Shown here: one piece after another, positions 1 to 8,760 of the stretch
Layout: each line of letters opens with the position of its first letter
Numbering within the stretch: the stretch's first letter is position 1
Assembly: GCA_016946835.1 (NCBI GenBank)
Contig: JACVTC010000008.1
Coordinates: forward strand, 770,001-787,500
DNA from: Neocallimastix lanati (nom. inval.)
Lineage: Eukaryota; Neocallimastigomycota; Neocallimastigomycetes; Neocallimastigales; Neocallimastigaceae
Reading direction: 5' to 3'
DNA length: 17,500 nucleotides
Made by a program: the position numbers and the translations under genes
The notes under the pieces: generated by a model
The model's input: the letters and a program-made list of their open reading frames with translations, nothing else
Databases searched by the model: none
What the model was told of the DNA's origin: nothing

Positions 1-640
1 ATATTGCTATTATTATTATATATGTATACTTTTTAATTAAAAATTGAAATTTAGGTTGAAATTAAATTTGAATTTTGAAATTTGAAATTTTATTTTTATT
101 TTTAAAATCTTTTTATTTATTTATTTGAAAATATTTTTATTAAATTTATTTATTTTTCTTTACCAAATATTTTTTAAAAATTTTTTTCTTTATATTGATA
201 TATTTACTTAATTTGTATCTGTTATTCGATATATTTAGTTATTTTTTATTTTTATTTTAAAAAATTTTAATACAGATGTTTTTTCTTTTTTTTTTTTTTT
301 TTTTATGAATTTCAATTTTAATATTCAGTTTTTTTACTTAGTAAAAAACAAAAAAATTAAAAAATATTATATATATTTATATATATTTCTTTTCCTTTCA
401 TTTATTGATTTAATTAAATTTATATATATATATATTTTCTTTTTTTTTTTTTTTATTTAAACTTTTTTAAATTTTTAATTTAAAATTAAAAAAAAAAAAT
501 TGCTGTTTTGTTATATTTAATCTTTTCAAAATTGAATATTATATCCACATATTCTAGCCACAATTAAATTAATATCATTAGAAGATTCTGAAGCAATTTA
601 TATACAAAATAGAAAGAAAGCCTTATTAAATTTTTAAATA

Positions 641-642
<2 letters not shown>

Positions 643-674
<32 letters not shown>
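643..674. repeat. poly-T run of 32 bases
   Basis: This is the longest homopolymer in the window. Others of 22-31 bases are at 1089-1110 (A), 2555-2584 (T), 2664-2694 (A), 2941-2964 (T), 11518-11542 (A) and 16842-16866 (T). Such tracts are typical of intergenic DNA in very AT-rich eukaryotes and may exclude nucleosomes. Exact lengths are prone to sequencing error. Confidence 0.9.
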
Positions 675-679
<5 letters not shown>

Positions 680-959
680 GTAAAAAATTGAAATTTTAAA
701 AAAAAATTATAATTAAATATAATATTATTATTTATATATATTTATATATGTATTTAAAGATTTCTAATTAACTTCAAAATTTATTTACTCAGTAATTTTT
801 TTAAATTATTTGTAATTAGTATATTAATTTTGAGTTAAAAGAGTTTGATATCTTAAAAGATATACTGTATTTTATAGGTTTAAATAAATTTAAAAATTAA
901 AATTTTATACCTAAAATATATCTTAAATATTAATAGCAAAATTTCTTTTTTTTTAAAAA

Positions 960-990
<31 letters not shown>

Positions 991-1092
991 TATAAGAGTT
1001 ATTAATAATTATAATAATATATTAGCAATAAATTATAATTATAATAGTAATTAATTATTATAAAGTTTATAATATATTTTTAATTTCAAAAA

Positions 1093-1137
<45 letters not shown>

Positions 1138-1142
<5 letters not shown>

Positions 1143-1171
1143 TAGGAATATATATATATATTCCTATTTAA
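1138..1171. repeat. Perfect 34-bp palindrome
   Basis: The sequence TTAAATAGGAA, an alternating TA core and TTCCTATTTAA reads the same on both strands from 1138 to 1171. The GG/CC pair makes it less likely to be only chance A/T symmetry. It could extrude as a cruciform. No gene is adjacent. Confidence 0.85.
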
Positions 1172-1424
1172 TTTATATTTTATTATTTTAATAATTTTTA
1201 TTTTTTATTTTTTATTATTTATTTTATTTTATGTTACATTTATGTTATATATATATATATATTAATTTTTATATTTACTAACTTTATGACTATCTTTATG
1301 ATATATCATTAAATTCTTATATTTAAATTTAAATTTTATTCATTTTATTCATTCTTTTTTTATTATTATTTTTATTTTTTTTTTTTTTTATTTTTTTATT
1401 TTTTATTTTTTTATTTTTTTTAAA

Positions 1425-1819
1425 GATAAAAACATTAATATAAAGAATTTCTTCTATTAATGATATATATATATATGTACCAGTTAAATTCAAGATATGT
1501 ATCAAAACAGAATGCATATATAACTTATACAACACTTATTTATCTCATACGCACATTATTGTCATTTCATGAATATAGAGGGTCAAATATGCCATATTTG
1601 TACTATTTTCACATATAAATATATATATCAATATATCAATGGTAGTAGAATACTACTAAGATCTTATACCTCAACGTTCATTTTATATCTTGTTGATAAT
1701 CAAGTTGTACTGAAGTTGTACATGATTATCATCAAGACACAAAACCGATTGCTTTCATGTATTCAATGCGCTTTGGTTATTTAGGTTGCTCCTGTTTATT
1801 CATATACTAGGTACTGGCT
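1425..1819 (-). pseudogene. Decayed Ty1/copia-like retrotransposon (RNase H region)
   Basis: This stretch has about 25-35 % G+C, well above its surroundings. Read on the minus strand, several pieces resemble the RNase H region of copia polyproteins in the right order. SQYL (from 1819) is followed by AH at 1770-1765 where the family has AHW. After a one-base shift come K-x-x-VL-x-L-x-DN and LQY (1763 downward), then STT at 1649 (family STTGYIF), and TGTYIYISLIEEILYIN near 1484-1434 (family TEAEYIAL...KEILYI). All pieces after the shift share one frame, interrupted by at least seven stops. The spacing from STT to the TEAEY-like piece is about 55 residues against roughly 30 in intact elements, so an insertion must be assumed or this last match is chance. 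No long terminal repeats, integrase or protease are seen. The assignment is by eye. Confidence 0.4.
1691..1736. repeat. Interrupted inverted repeat with inner direct repeat
   Basis: TTGATAATCA is followed by two copies of GTTGTAC separated by TGAA, then by TGATTATC and ATCAA, so the outer arms are complementary. It lies inside the copia-like relic and may simply reflect its old coding sequence. Confidence 0.4.
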
Positions 1820-2365
1820 CAAGCATCAAATCAACTGGTATTATAATTCATATATTACAATCAATCAAAAATTAATTAGTAGTTTTATGTTACATATAAT
1901 GCTTAAGCTCTATCAACTTAATAATAAAGAATTAATAAAATAATAGTTTAAGATATACTTCTTATCTTTATATTTTGAAAATTAAAAAAAAAAAAAAGAT
2001 AAGATAAATATATGATAAAATAAAAAATATTATATTAAAAAAAATTTTTTTAGTACATAATATTCTATAATAATTCTTTTAATAACTTCTTTCTTTTTCT
2101 TTTTATTACTATTATTTTATCAATAATATAAATTTTTATTAATTTTTTATAAATTATATAAAAAAAAAACTCACATTACTTTATATATATATATACATAT
2201 ATTTTTATTTAAAATTTTATAATTGAGTACCAACAGTTAACAATATATATTTTGTATTAGTTATTTTATATGATTTATATATTTTTCCATTATTCAAGGT
2301 TTTTTTTTTTTTTTTTTTTTAGATTATTATTATTGTTATTATAAATATATATTGTACAATTTTCT
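1820..2365. other. A/T spacer without recognisable gene
   Basis: Nothing gene-like is visible apart from mixed A/T sequence, a poly-T run near 2300-2320 and short (TA)n tracts. Confidence 0.6.
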
Positions 2366-2406
2366 TTTATAAAACTAAATGTAATTTATATATTTAGTTT
2401 TATAAA
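2366..2406. repeat. Perfect 15-bp inverted repeat, 11-base loop
   Basis: TTTATAAAACTAAAT at 2366-2380 is exactly complementary to ATTTAGTTTTATAAA at 2392-2406. The arms are non-repetitive and contain a C/G pair, so this is more than a simple (TA)n self-match. It could form a hairpin in DNA or RNA. It might be the end of a small MITE-like element or a chance structure; no gene is close enough to assign a role. Confidence 0.85.
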
Positions 2407-2553
2407 TATAACTTTAATATTTTTATCCATTTCATCCTATTAATGTATTTTTAGAAATAGTTTTTTTTATATCCTATTGAATCTCATTATTTTTAATGAA
2501 CTAAACGACTAATATCTTCTAAAATTTTAAATAAAATAAATATTTTTAAATAT

Positions 2554-2554
<1 letters not shown>

Positions 2555-2587
<33 letters not shown>

Positions 2588-2662
2588 CATATTAAACTTT
2601 ATTTTAAAATTTTATTTTTTTTATTATTTTTATTTTTGTTAATTCAGGGTGAAAATTATTAC

Positions 2663-2694
<32 letters not shown>
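2555..2694. repeat. Facing T30 and A31 tracts
   Basis: A run of 30 T (2555-2584) is followed 79 bases later by a run of 31 A (2664-2694), which leads into an (AAT)n tract to about 2716. The two runs are complementary and could pair if transcribed. The reading frame spanning them encodes only Phe, Lys and Asn runs and is not a gene. Confidence 0.8.
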
Positions 2695-2696
<2 letters not shown>

Positions 2697-2739
2697 ATAA
2701 TAATAATAATAATAATTTTATTAATAGAAAAGCATATGA

Positions 2740-2868
2740 AATATAAATTGTTATATTACAAATAATATCAAAGTCAATAGCAATAACAATAATAAGCAAG
2801 AGCAACAAATAACATCAATACCGACAATGAAAACAACAAAAAAAAATATATATATAATATTTTTATGA
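2740..2868 (+). other. Asn/Gln-rich coding-like islet
   Basis: An open frame of 42 codons follows a TGA at 2737-2739 and ends in TGA at 2866-2868. Its composition differs from the surrounding A/T runs, with readable pieces such as NNIKVNSNNNNKQEQQ and ITSIPTMKTTKK. It has no good start codon (the only ATG is internal). It may be the remains of a low-complexity coding region, or chance in an A-rich stretch. No function can be assigned. Confidence 0.2.
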
Positions 2869-2885
2869 TTTTTTATAGTTATGTC

Positions 2886-2966
2886 ATGACGAAACCAACT
2901 AAGGAGCCTATTTTTTTAATAGTGAAGAGTGAAATAAAAATTTTTTTTTTTTTTTTTTTTTTTTAG
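2886..2966 (+). other. Short ATG-initiated frame, possibly gene fragment
   Basis: A 26-codon frame begins MTKPTKEPIFLIVKSEIK and then runs into a poly-T tract (Phe codons) ended by TAG at 2964-2966. G+C is locally raised. The sequence just before it (poly-T then ATAG) resembles a 3' splice site, so this could be a stray exon piece. Evidence is weak; it may be chance. Confidence 0.15.
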
Positions 2967-3402
2967 TTATTGTTGTTGTTTTGTTTTGTTTTAAAAAAAA
3001 AAATAGTTAAGGAAATATGAAAATAAAAAATTATAAAAAATAATAGTAATAGTAATAATAATAAAAAAATATATATTATATGTTATTTTTTTTTTTTTTT
3101 TTAAAAAAATGATAAACAAACTCTTCAAAGAAATAATATTGTCATTATTTTTATTTTATTTTAATATTTCGCTATTTAATATAACATTAAAGTAAATATA
3201 ATAAATAAATACTTTTTTTTTTTTTTTTTAACTATATATATATATATATAAAAGAAAAGAAATTCAAATTTTGAAATTTACATTTTTAAATTATTTTATA
3301 TTATTTTTAAAAAAAAAATTATAATATATATATATTATAACTTATTAGATTTATATTATTTATTATTGTCCGTCACAATTATTTTTAAAATTACTTTTAT
3401 TT

Positions 3403-3520
3403 TACAATTTTACAATTTTATAATTTTACAATTTTACAATTTTACAATTTTACAATTTTACAATATGAAATTTTGAAATTTTACAATTTTATAATTTTAT
3501 AATTTTATAATTTTATAATA
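3403..3520. repeat. Tandem array of 8-bp unit TACAATTT
   Basis: About seven units (TACAATTT, with TATAATTT variants) run from 3403 to about 3464. After a GAAATTTTGAAATT break, about five more run from 3482 to 3520, mostly TATAATTT. The array lies 80-200 bases beyond the stop codon of the macrodomain gene, in its likely 3' flank. Confidence 0.85.
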
Positions 3521-3601
3521 TTTTTTAATTATTATTTTTTTATTTTTATTTTCATTTTCATTTTTATATTTATATTATTATTATTATTATTTATCTCTCC
3601 C

Positions 3602-4438
3602 TTATAAATTATTTTTTATGAAACTCTCATAGATAGCAAAATCTGAATCACTATATACATTAAAAATTATACGTTGAAAAGAATAGTTTTGGGTATCTAA
3701 AAATTTAAGAACGGTACGGATGGCGATCTCACTTGCTAAATCTTGTGGAAATCTAAAGATACCAGTGGAGATACACGGGAAAGCAATGGTTTTTAGACCT
3801 GCTTCCATAGCAAGTTTTAAACTATTCCAATAACAGTCTGCAAGATCTTTTTTTTTGGAGTCGCTCACCTCATATTGTATGATGGGTCCTACCGTATGAA
3901 TCACGTGTTTAGAAGGTAAGTTATGTCCACCGGTAATGAAGGCTTGACCTGTTTCCAAGTAATGAATTTCTTTCATTTTTTCATGACATTCTAGTCGTAG
4001 TGAGACACCGGCATACGTATGAATAATATTATCAATACAGCGGTGAGAAGGTTGAAAACAGCCTAAACCCTCTGAATTAGCGGCATTCACGATGGCATCT
4101 ATGGCTAATGTAGTAATATCACCTTGCCAAAGGGCCAAAATATCTTTATATTTATTATTATGGGTGGTGGAAGGATAAGTTCTAGAGAGGGGAACTATCA
4201 TATCCACCGTTTGAATATTTCTATATTTATTTAATTCCTGAAAAAAATTTTTTTCATTCTCCAAATATTCTTCTGAGATAGGATTCGGAAGACGAACGTT
4301 ACATAAACTTTTATAGGTTTGAAATTTTTCATTGAAATCAGTTTCTGGTAGGGTACCTAGAGCTTGAGAATTTTCTTTTAACAAATAGTTAATTAAATAG
4401 GTGATTAAGGTATTCAGTTTTGCATTAAAGAATTTCAT
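3602..4438 (-). CDS. Zinc-dependent macrodomain protein, probable ADP-ribosyl hydrolase
   Basis: A complete intronless frame of 278 residues starts at ATG 4438-4436 and ends with TAA at 3604-3602. Residues 1-95 form an extension with CNVRLPNPISEEYL (46-59) that I associate with the bacterial zinc-macrodomain family. The macrodomain begins at about residue 97: LWQGDIT (103-109), IDAIVNAAN (113-121), the loop GCFQPSHRCIDN (126-137) with putative zinc ligands Cys127, His132 and Cys134 and acidic Asp136, the phosphate-binding stretch TGQAFITGGHNLP (163-175) with HTVGP (181-185), and the second phosphate loop CISTGIFRFP (222-231). All key positions are intact. Length matches bacterial members (about 260-280). 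Known members remove ADP-ribose from proteins, including a lipoylated carrier modified by class M sirtuins. Cytosolic or hydrogenosomal location is unknown; residues 7-20 are hydrophobic but look like a helix, not a clear targeting signal. G+C is about 38-43 % against near-zero flanks. No in-frame upstream start exists, since a TAA lies just before the ATG. Bacterial acquisition is likely but inferred. Confidence 0.93.
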   Translation of the reverse strand: MKFFNAKLNTLITYLINYLLKENSQALGTLPETDFNEKFQTYKSLCNVRLPNPISEEYLENEKNFFQELNKYRNIQTVDMIVPLSRTYPSTTHNNKYKDILALWQGDITTLAIDAIVNAANSEGLGCFQPSHRCIDNIIHTYAGVSLRLECHEKMKEIHYLETGQAFITGGHNLPSKHVIHTVGPIIQYEVSDSKKKDLADCYWNSLKLAMEAGLKTIAFPCISTGIFRFPQDLASEIAIRTVLKFLDTQNYSFQRIIFNVYSDSDFAIYESFIKNNL

Positions 4439-4446
4439 GTTTTATA

Positions 4447-4447
<1 letters not shown>

Positions 4448-4504
<57 letters not shown>
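4448..4504. repeat. (ATT)19 microsatellite before the macrodomain start
   Basis: Nineteen uninterrupted ATT units (AAT on the gene strand) end nine bases upstream of the macrodomain ATG, so they fall in its 5' untranslated region or core promoter. They are not translated in the gene's frame because a TAA intervenes. Length changes here could alter expression. Confidence 0.9.
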
Positions 4505-4507
<3 letters not shown>

Positions 4508-5499
4508 TAAATATTTCAATAATTTTTTTTTTTTTTTTCTTTTTTTTTTTTTTATATTCCTTTTATTTTAAATTTTACAATTTTTTATGCTTTATTTCTT
4601 TATTTTTTTCTTCAAGAGATTTCCTTTTTATATTTTAATACTTTAACTATAAAAATTTTTTTTTATTTAAAATACTTTTTTATTTAAATTTTAGAAAAAA
4701 AAAAATAAAAATTAAAAAAAAATTATAATAAAAATTAAATTATGAAAAAGTGAAATGATTTGAAATTCATTTATATATTTATTGTAATTATCTTTTTTTT
4801 TAAAAAAAAAATAAAAATAAAAAAAATACATATATATATATAACAATAATAATAATAATAATAATAATAATAATTAAAATAATATGATGTACACGTACAA
4901 TATTTTATTATATCTAATCCTTTATATTAATTTAAATAGTAATTAATAATAATTGTGAAATAAATAAATTCATTTAAAATAAAAATAATAATAATAAAAA
5001 TATTAATAATAATAATAAATAAAATTAAAATAAAATTATTGGGTAATAAATATTTGATGTATAATACATTGTTTAATGTAATTATCTTTTGCTTAAATAT
5101 AGATATAATTTCGTAAAAAAAGTAATCGTTTTAAGTTGTGGTCTTTAATATAATTTTTTATTTTTCTTTTATTTATTATTTATTTATAAATAAAATTTCA
5201 AGCATGATATAAAAATTATCTTTATATAACTATATATAATTTTATATATAATAAAACATTTTTTTTTTTTTGTATTTTTTTTTTTATTAATATAAATATT
5301 AATAGTTTCTGTTATACTATTTTTTTTTTTTTTTTTTCAACTAATAAAAAATAGCAATTGAATAAGAAAATAAATTAAGAATACAATAATATAAGTAAAA
5401 AGGAAAAACAATATATGGAATATTAATCATAATTTATAAATGTAACATAATACCTCTAAAAAAAAAAAGTTTTTTTTTCATATAAAAAAGATAAATATT

Positions 5500-5555
<56 letters not shown>

Positions 5556-5586
5556 TTTTTTTTCAAAAAATTATATAGATATTAAA
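4505..5586. other. A/T spacer upstream of the macrodomain gene
   Basis: The stretch contains poly-T runs, an (AAT)n microsatellite near 4842-4874, and (TA)n with a poly-T run at about 5505-5563. It presumably holds the promoter of the minus-strand macrodomain gene, but TATA-like strings are everywhere and none can be singled out. No gene is seen. Confidence 0.6.
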
Positions 5587-6020
5587 TTAAATAAATATAA
5601 TATTATTTATGCTATTTTTTTTTGTTGTTATTTGTGTGTTGTTTAATGTGTTGTTCTTTTGATTTAACGTGTCATTCATGTTATGCATTGTATTATCTGT
5701 ATTATTCTTTGTATTATCTATGTTCGTTAGCTGTATTACCCATGCTTTTTTTATCAGTTGTAGTTGTATGGGTACAAGACATATTGTTATCGTAATATTT
5801 TTACCTCCATCTAATTTTTTTTTCTTTTTTTTTTTTTTTTGAGATATATAATAAATTCTGATTTTTTATTGGTGAGAGCCAGCCTGTAAGAATAATATCA
5901 CCATCTAAAGAGAATATTATCAGCTGGGTAGCCCTGACTTTCTTATGATACTGTATTGAAATGACATTTTGGTGTTAATTTCCTTGGAATATAAGACATT
6001 TTCTATTTCAAAAAAAATAA
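5587..6020. pseudogene. Coding-like relic, strand uncertain
   Basis: Local G+C rises to 38 % at 5881-5940. On the minus strand two open frames overlap across a poly-A tract. One, 5974-5801, includes KVRATQLIIFSLDGDIILTG. The other, 5865-5587, includes LDGGKNITITICLVPIQ and then a Thr/Asn-rich tail (DNTKNNTDNT); a length change in the tract would join them. On the plus strand, 5862-5948 reads GESQPVRIISPSKENIISW followed by VALTFL and a stop, and the same frame continues past two stops to about 6020. None has a convincing start. I do not recognise a family. This looks like the remains of a protein-coding gene or transposon, but the strand cannot be decided from sequence alone. Confidence 0.3.
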
Positions 6021-6160
6021 AAAAAAAAAATAAAGTTTATTGCTAAGGTATCCTGATAGATTATTCCTATTTTAAGTAATTCTGATTTTTTTTGTTTTTT
6101 CTTTTAGCAGAATTAGATATTTTATTTTATTTTATTTTATTTTATTTTTTATATTTTCTT

Positions 6161-7329
6161 ATGTCTTTAAAGATTTTAATGGAACTTTTGAGATACGCCA
6201 ATGCTCCAAAATTAATTATGAATATCAATGATGGAATACCAATGTTATTATAGGAGTAGGGTTTCAATATACCATTTAATTATATATAAATCTTTTTTTT
6301 TATTTTTTTAAAAAAAAAAAATAGAATAGCTATAGAAATTATGACATTTGTATTATTCATCAACCTTTAATAATTTTTTTTTTTTTTTTTTTTATAAATC
6401 TAATATATATATATAAAAAAAAAGAATTATAAGTAGCTCAAAACATTAAATCTAAAAGAATTATAAATCTAAAATTCATTAAAACACCTTAAAATATATT
6501 ACATTAAGCTAAGTTAAGCTAACAAATATATATATATATTTTACATTTTACTATTTATTTTTATTTCTTTATATCCAAAAAAGTAAATTTTATTCCGACA
6601 TTCCTCTTAAATTAATTTATTTATTTTTATTTTTATTTTTATTTTATTTTATTTTATTTTATTTTTTTTTTTTATTATATATATATACATTTATATATAT
6701 ATATATTTTCCCTATTGAGTCTGTCTGTCTATATGATACTTATCTCTCTCTCTTTTTTTTTTTTTTTTTTTTTTTTTATATTATTATCTTATATTAATTT
6801 TATATATATATATTCCAATCTATAATAATACCATTGAGAAAGAAAGAAATCAACAAATTTAATTTTTTGATTTTACTAGAAACCATTAATCATGCATTCA
6901 TTTTATATTGGTAGAATATATGAGATATATGTGAAGTAAAACTTTAAATATAAAAAAAAAAAATATGGTATAGAAATTAATGTATAGGTCTCATTGTAAA
7001 GATTAAAGTATGTAATTATGTTCTAAAAATTTTAATATTCAATAACACTTTTGTCCGTAAATAATATTAATGAGAGTGACAAAAAATTAGGAAACTTTAA
7101 ATTTTTGACTATTAACGGACGAGTTAATAATCTCTTCTGACTCTTACAGTTGATTCTAAGAAATTGAATCAATTTTTTTTTTTTTATGAGGGGGGATGCA
7201 ATATTACGTCAAAAAAAAAAAAAAAATAATTAAAATCGTCAAATTAGGATAAAAGTAGCTCTATGTCAATTTTAAAGGAAAGCGGATTTTAATTATTGAT
7301 TAACATTGAAGATGAGTCATAAAATTTTT

Positions 7330-7360
<31 letters not shown>

Positions 7361-7605
7361 GTGTTAAAATTATATAACAGATAATAGAAAGAAACACCTC
7401 TAAGACAGGATAAAGTCCTGGACAAAAATGTAAATATCATAGAAACTAAAGAAATTTTGAGATTCTTAAAGAATTTACATCAATAATAATTAAAAAAAAA
7501 ATATAAAAGTATTTATAAATATAATTAAAGATATAGAATAAAACAAATTAAAAAAATATATATATAAAGAGTCACTACGGAACTGAATTTAATTATATAT
7601 ATTGA
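6161..7605 (+). pseudogene. Decayed ankyrin-repeat gene
   Basis: Five or more pieces on the plus strand resemble successive ankyrin repeats of the Asn/Ile-rich type that I associate with anaerobic gut fungi. 6161-6253 reads MELLRYANAPKLIMNINDG before a TAG. Near 7024-7050 VLKILIFNN precedes, in another frame, NINESDKKLGNFKFLTING (7036-7140), together resembling one whole repeat (helix ..KLLI..., then NINEKDKNGNYPFLTAI). 7229-7252 reads IKIVKLG and 7293-7322 LLINIEDES. 7388-7486 contains KETPL, the ankyrin signature, then NVNIIETKEILRFL. 7570-7605 reads HYGTEFNYIY. Stops and frameshifts separate every piece, and poly-A/T tracts have grown between them, so this is a relic and not an exon set. 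No start, signal or end of the original gene can be placed. Family recognition is by eye from motif style. Confidence 0.5.
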
Positions 7606-7728
7606 AATATGATTCAAATAAATTAATATATATTGTATATAAATAAAGGTATAGATCACACTGTAAAGAAATAAAAGTATGAAATTTGTATTTAAAAATA
7701 AATATTTAGTTGATTCTTTATCAAAAAA

Positions 7729-7761
<33 letters not shown>

Positions 7762-8065
7762 GTATATATATTAATAAAATTGACATCCTTTTAAAATCCA
7801 AACTCTTGGCAATATTTATGCTGTATCGTTATTTTAATTAATTATTTTATATCAGTTTAATGAAATGAAATTTCTGTTTTTTTTTTTTTTTTTTATTTTT
7901 ATTTTTTATTTTTTATTTTTTATTTTTCTTTAATTAATTGAAAATATTTAATAAATTGAATTGAATTGAATTTATTTCTTAATTAATTGAATAACATATA
8001 ATTATGATTCATTTACCTATATTAAATTATATTCATATATATATTTATGCATATTATATAATATT
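7606..8065. other. A/T spacer
   Basis: No gene is visible. A poly-A run leads into (TA)n at about 7723-7771, and a (TTTTTA)n-like tract is at about 7894-7925. A slightly richer patch at 7782-7835 gives no meaningful reading frame. Confidence 0.55.
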
Positions 8066-8752
8066 ATAATTGAATAATAAATAATAAATAATAAATAATA
8101 AAAAGAGTTGTTATTAATAAATAATAAATAATTAAATAATAATAAAAAGAATATTTATTAATAAATAATAAATAATAAATAATAAAAAGAGTATTTATTA
8201 ATAAATAATAAATAATAAATAATAAAAAGAGTATTTATTAATAAATAATAAATAATAAATAATAAAGAGTATTTATTAATAAATAATAAATAATAAATAA
8301 TAAATAATTAATAATAAATAATAAATAATAAATAATAAATAATAAATAATGGAATAATAAATAATAAATAATAAATAATAAATAATAAAAAGAGTTGTTA
8401 TTAATAAATAATAAATAATTAAATAATAATAAAAAGAATATTTATTAATAAATAATAAATAATAAATAATAAAAAGAGTATTTATTAATAAATAATAAAT
8501 AATAAATAATAAAAAGAGTATTTATTAATAAATAATAAATAATAAATAATAAAAAGAGTATTTATTAATAAATAATAAATAATAAATAATAAAAAGAGTA
8601 TTTATTAATAAATAATAAATAATAAATAATAAAAAGAATATTTATTAATAAATAATAAATAATAATAAAAAAGAGTATTTATTAATAAATAATAAATAAT
8701 AAATAATAATTAAAAGAGTATTTATTAATAAATAATTGAATAATAAATAAAG
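8066..8752. repeat. Satellite: 40-bp unit with nested 287-bp duplication
   Basis: The unit is 40 bp: AAAAAGA(G/A)TATTTATTAATA plus AATAATAAATAATAAATAAT. Starts of the A5GA block fall at exact 40-bp steps, for example 8431, 8471, 8511, 8551, 8591 and 8631. A variant AGAGTTGTTATTAATA occurs at 8104 and again at 8391, 287 bases apart with matching flanks, so a block of several units was itself duplicated. Units become irregular after about 8660. It contains no coding potential. Confidence 0.92.
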
Positions 8753-8760
8753 TTAAAAAA

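Larger units (their letters stand above)
1..1424. other. A/T-only spacer
   Basis: No gene is visible. The stretch holds long homopolymers, the longest being a run of 32 T at 643-674, several (TA)n tracts (for example 968-994 and 1111-1130) and a perfect 34-bp palindrome at 1138-1171. Reading frames here are short and encode only Lys, Asn, Ile, Phe and Tyr runs, as expected from composition alone. Confidence 0.7.

Noticed and set aside
1569-1784. Plus-strand frame of 71 codons beginning MNIEGQICHICTIF
   Set aside because: It lies opposite the stretch that reads like copia RNase H on the minus strand, has no recognisable domain, and is best explained as an antisense shadow in DNA of raised G+C.
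1693-1834. Solo LTR running from TGTTGATAATC to a CTGGTATT primer-site-like string
   Set aside because: The same bases fit a decayed copia coding region on the other strand, no second LTR exists in the window, and the primer-site match is only six bases.
2552-2746. Plus-strand frame of 64 codons
   Set aside because: It is built from a T30 run, an A31 run and (AAT)n, giving only Phe, Lys and Asn stretches.
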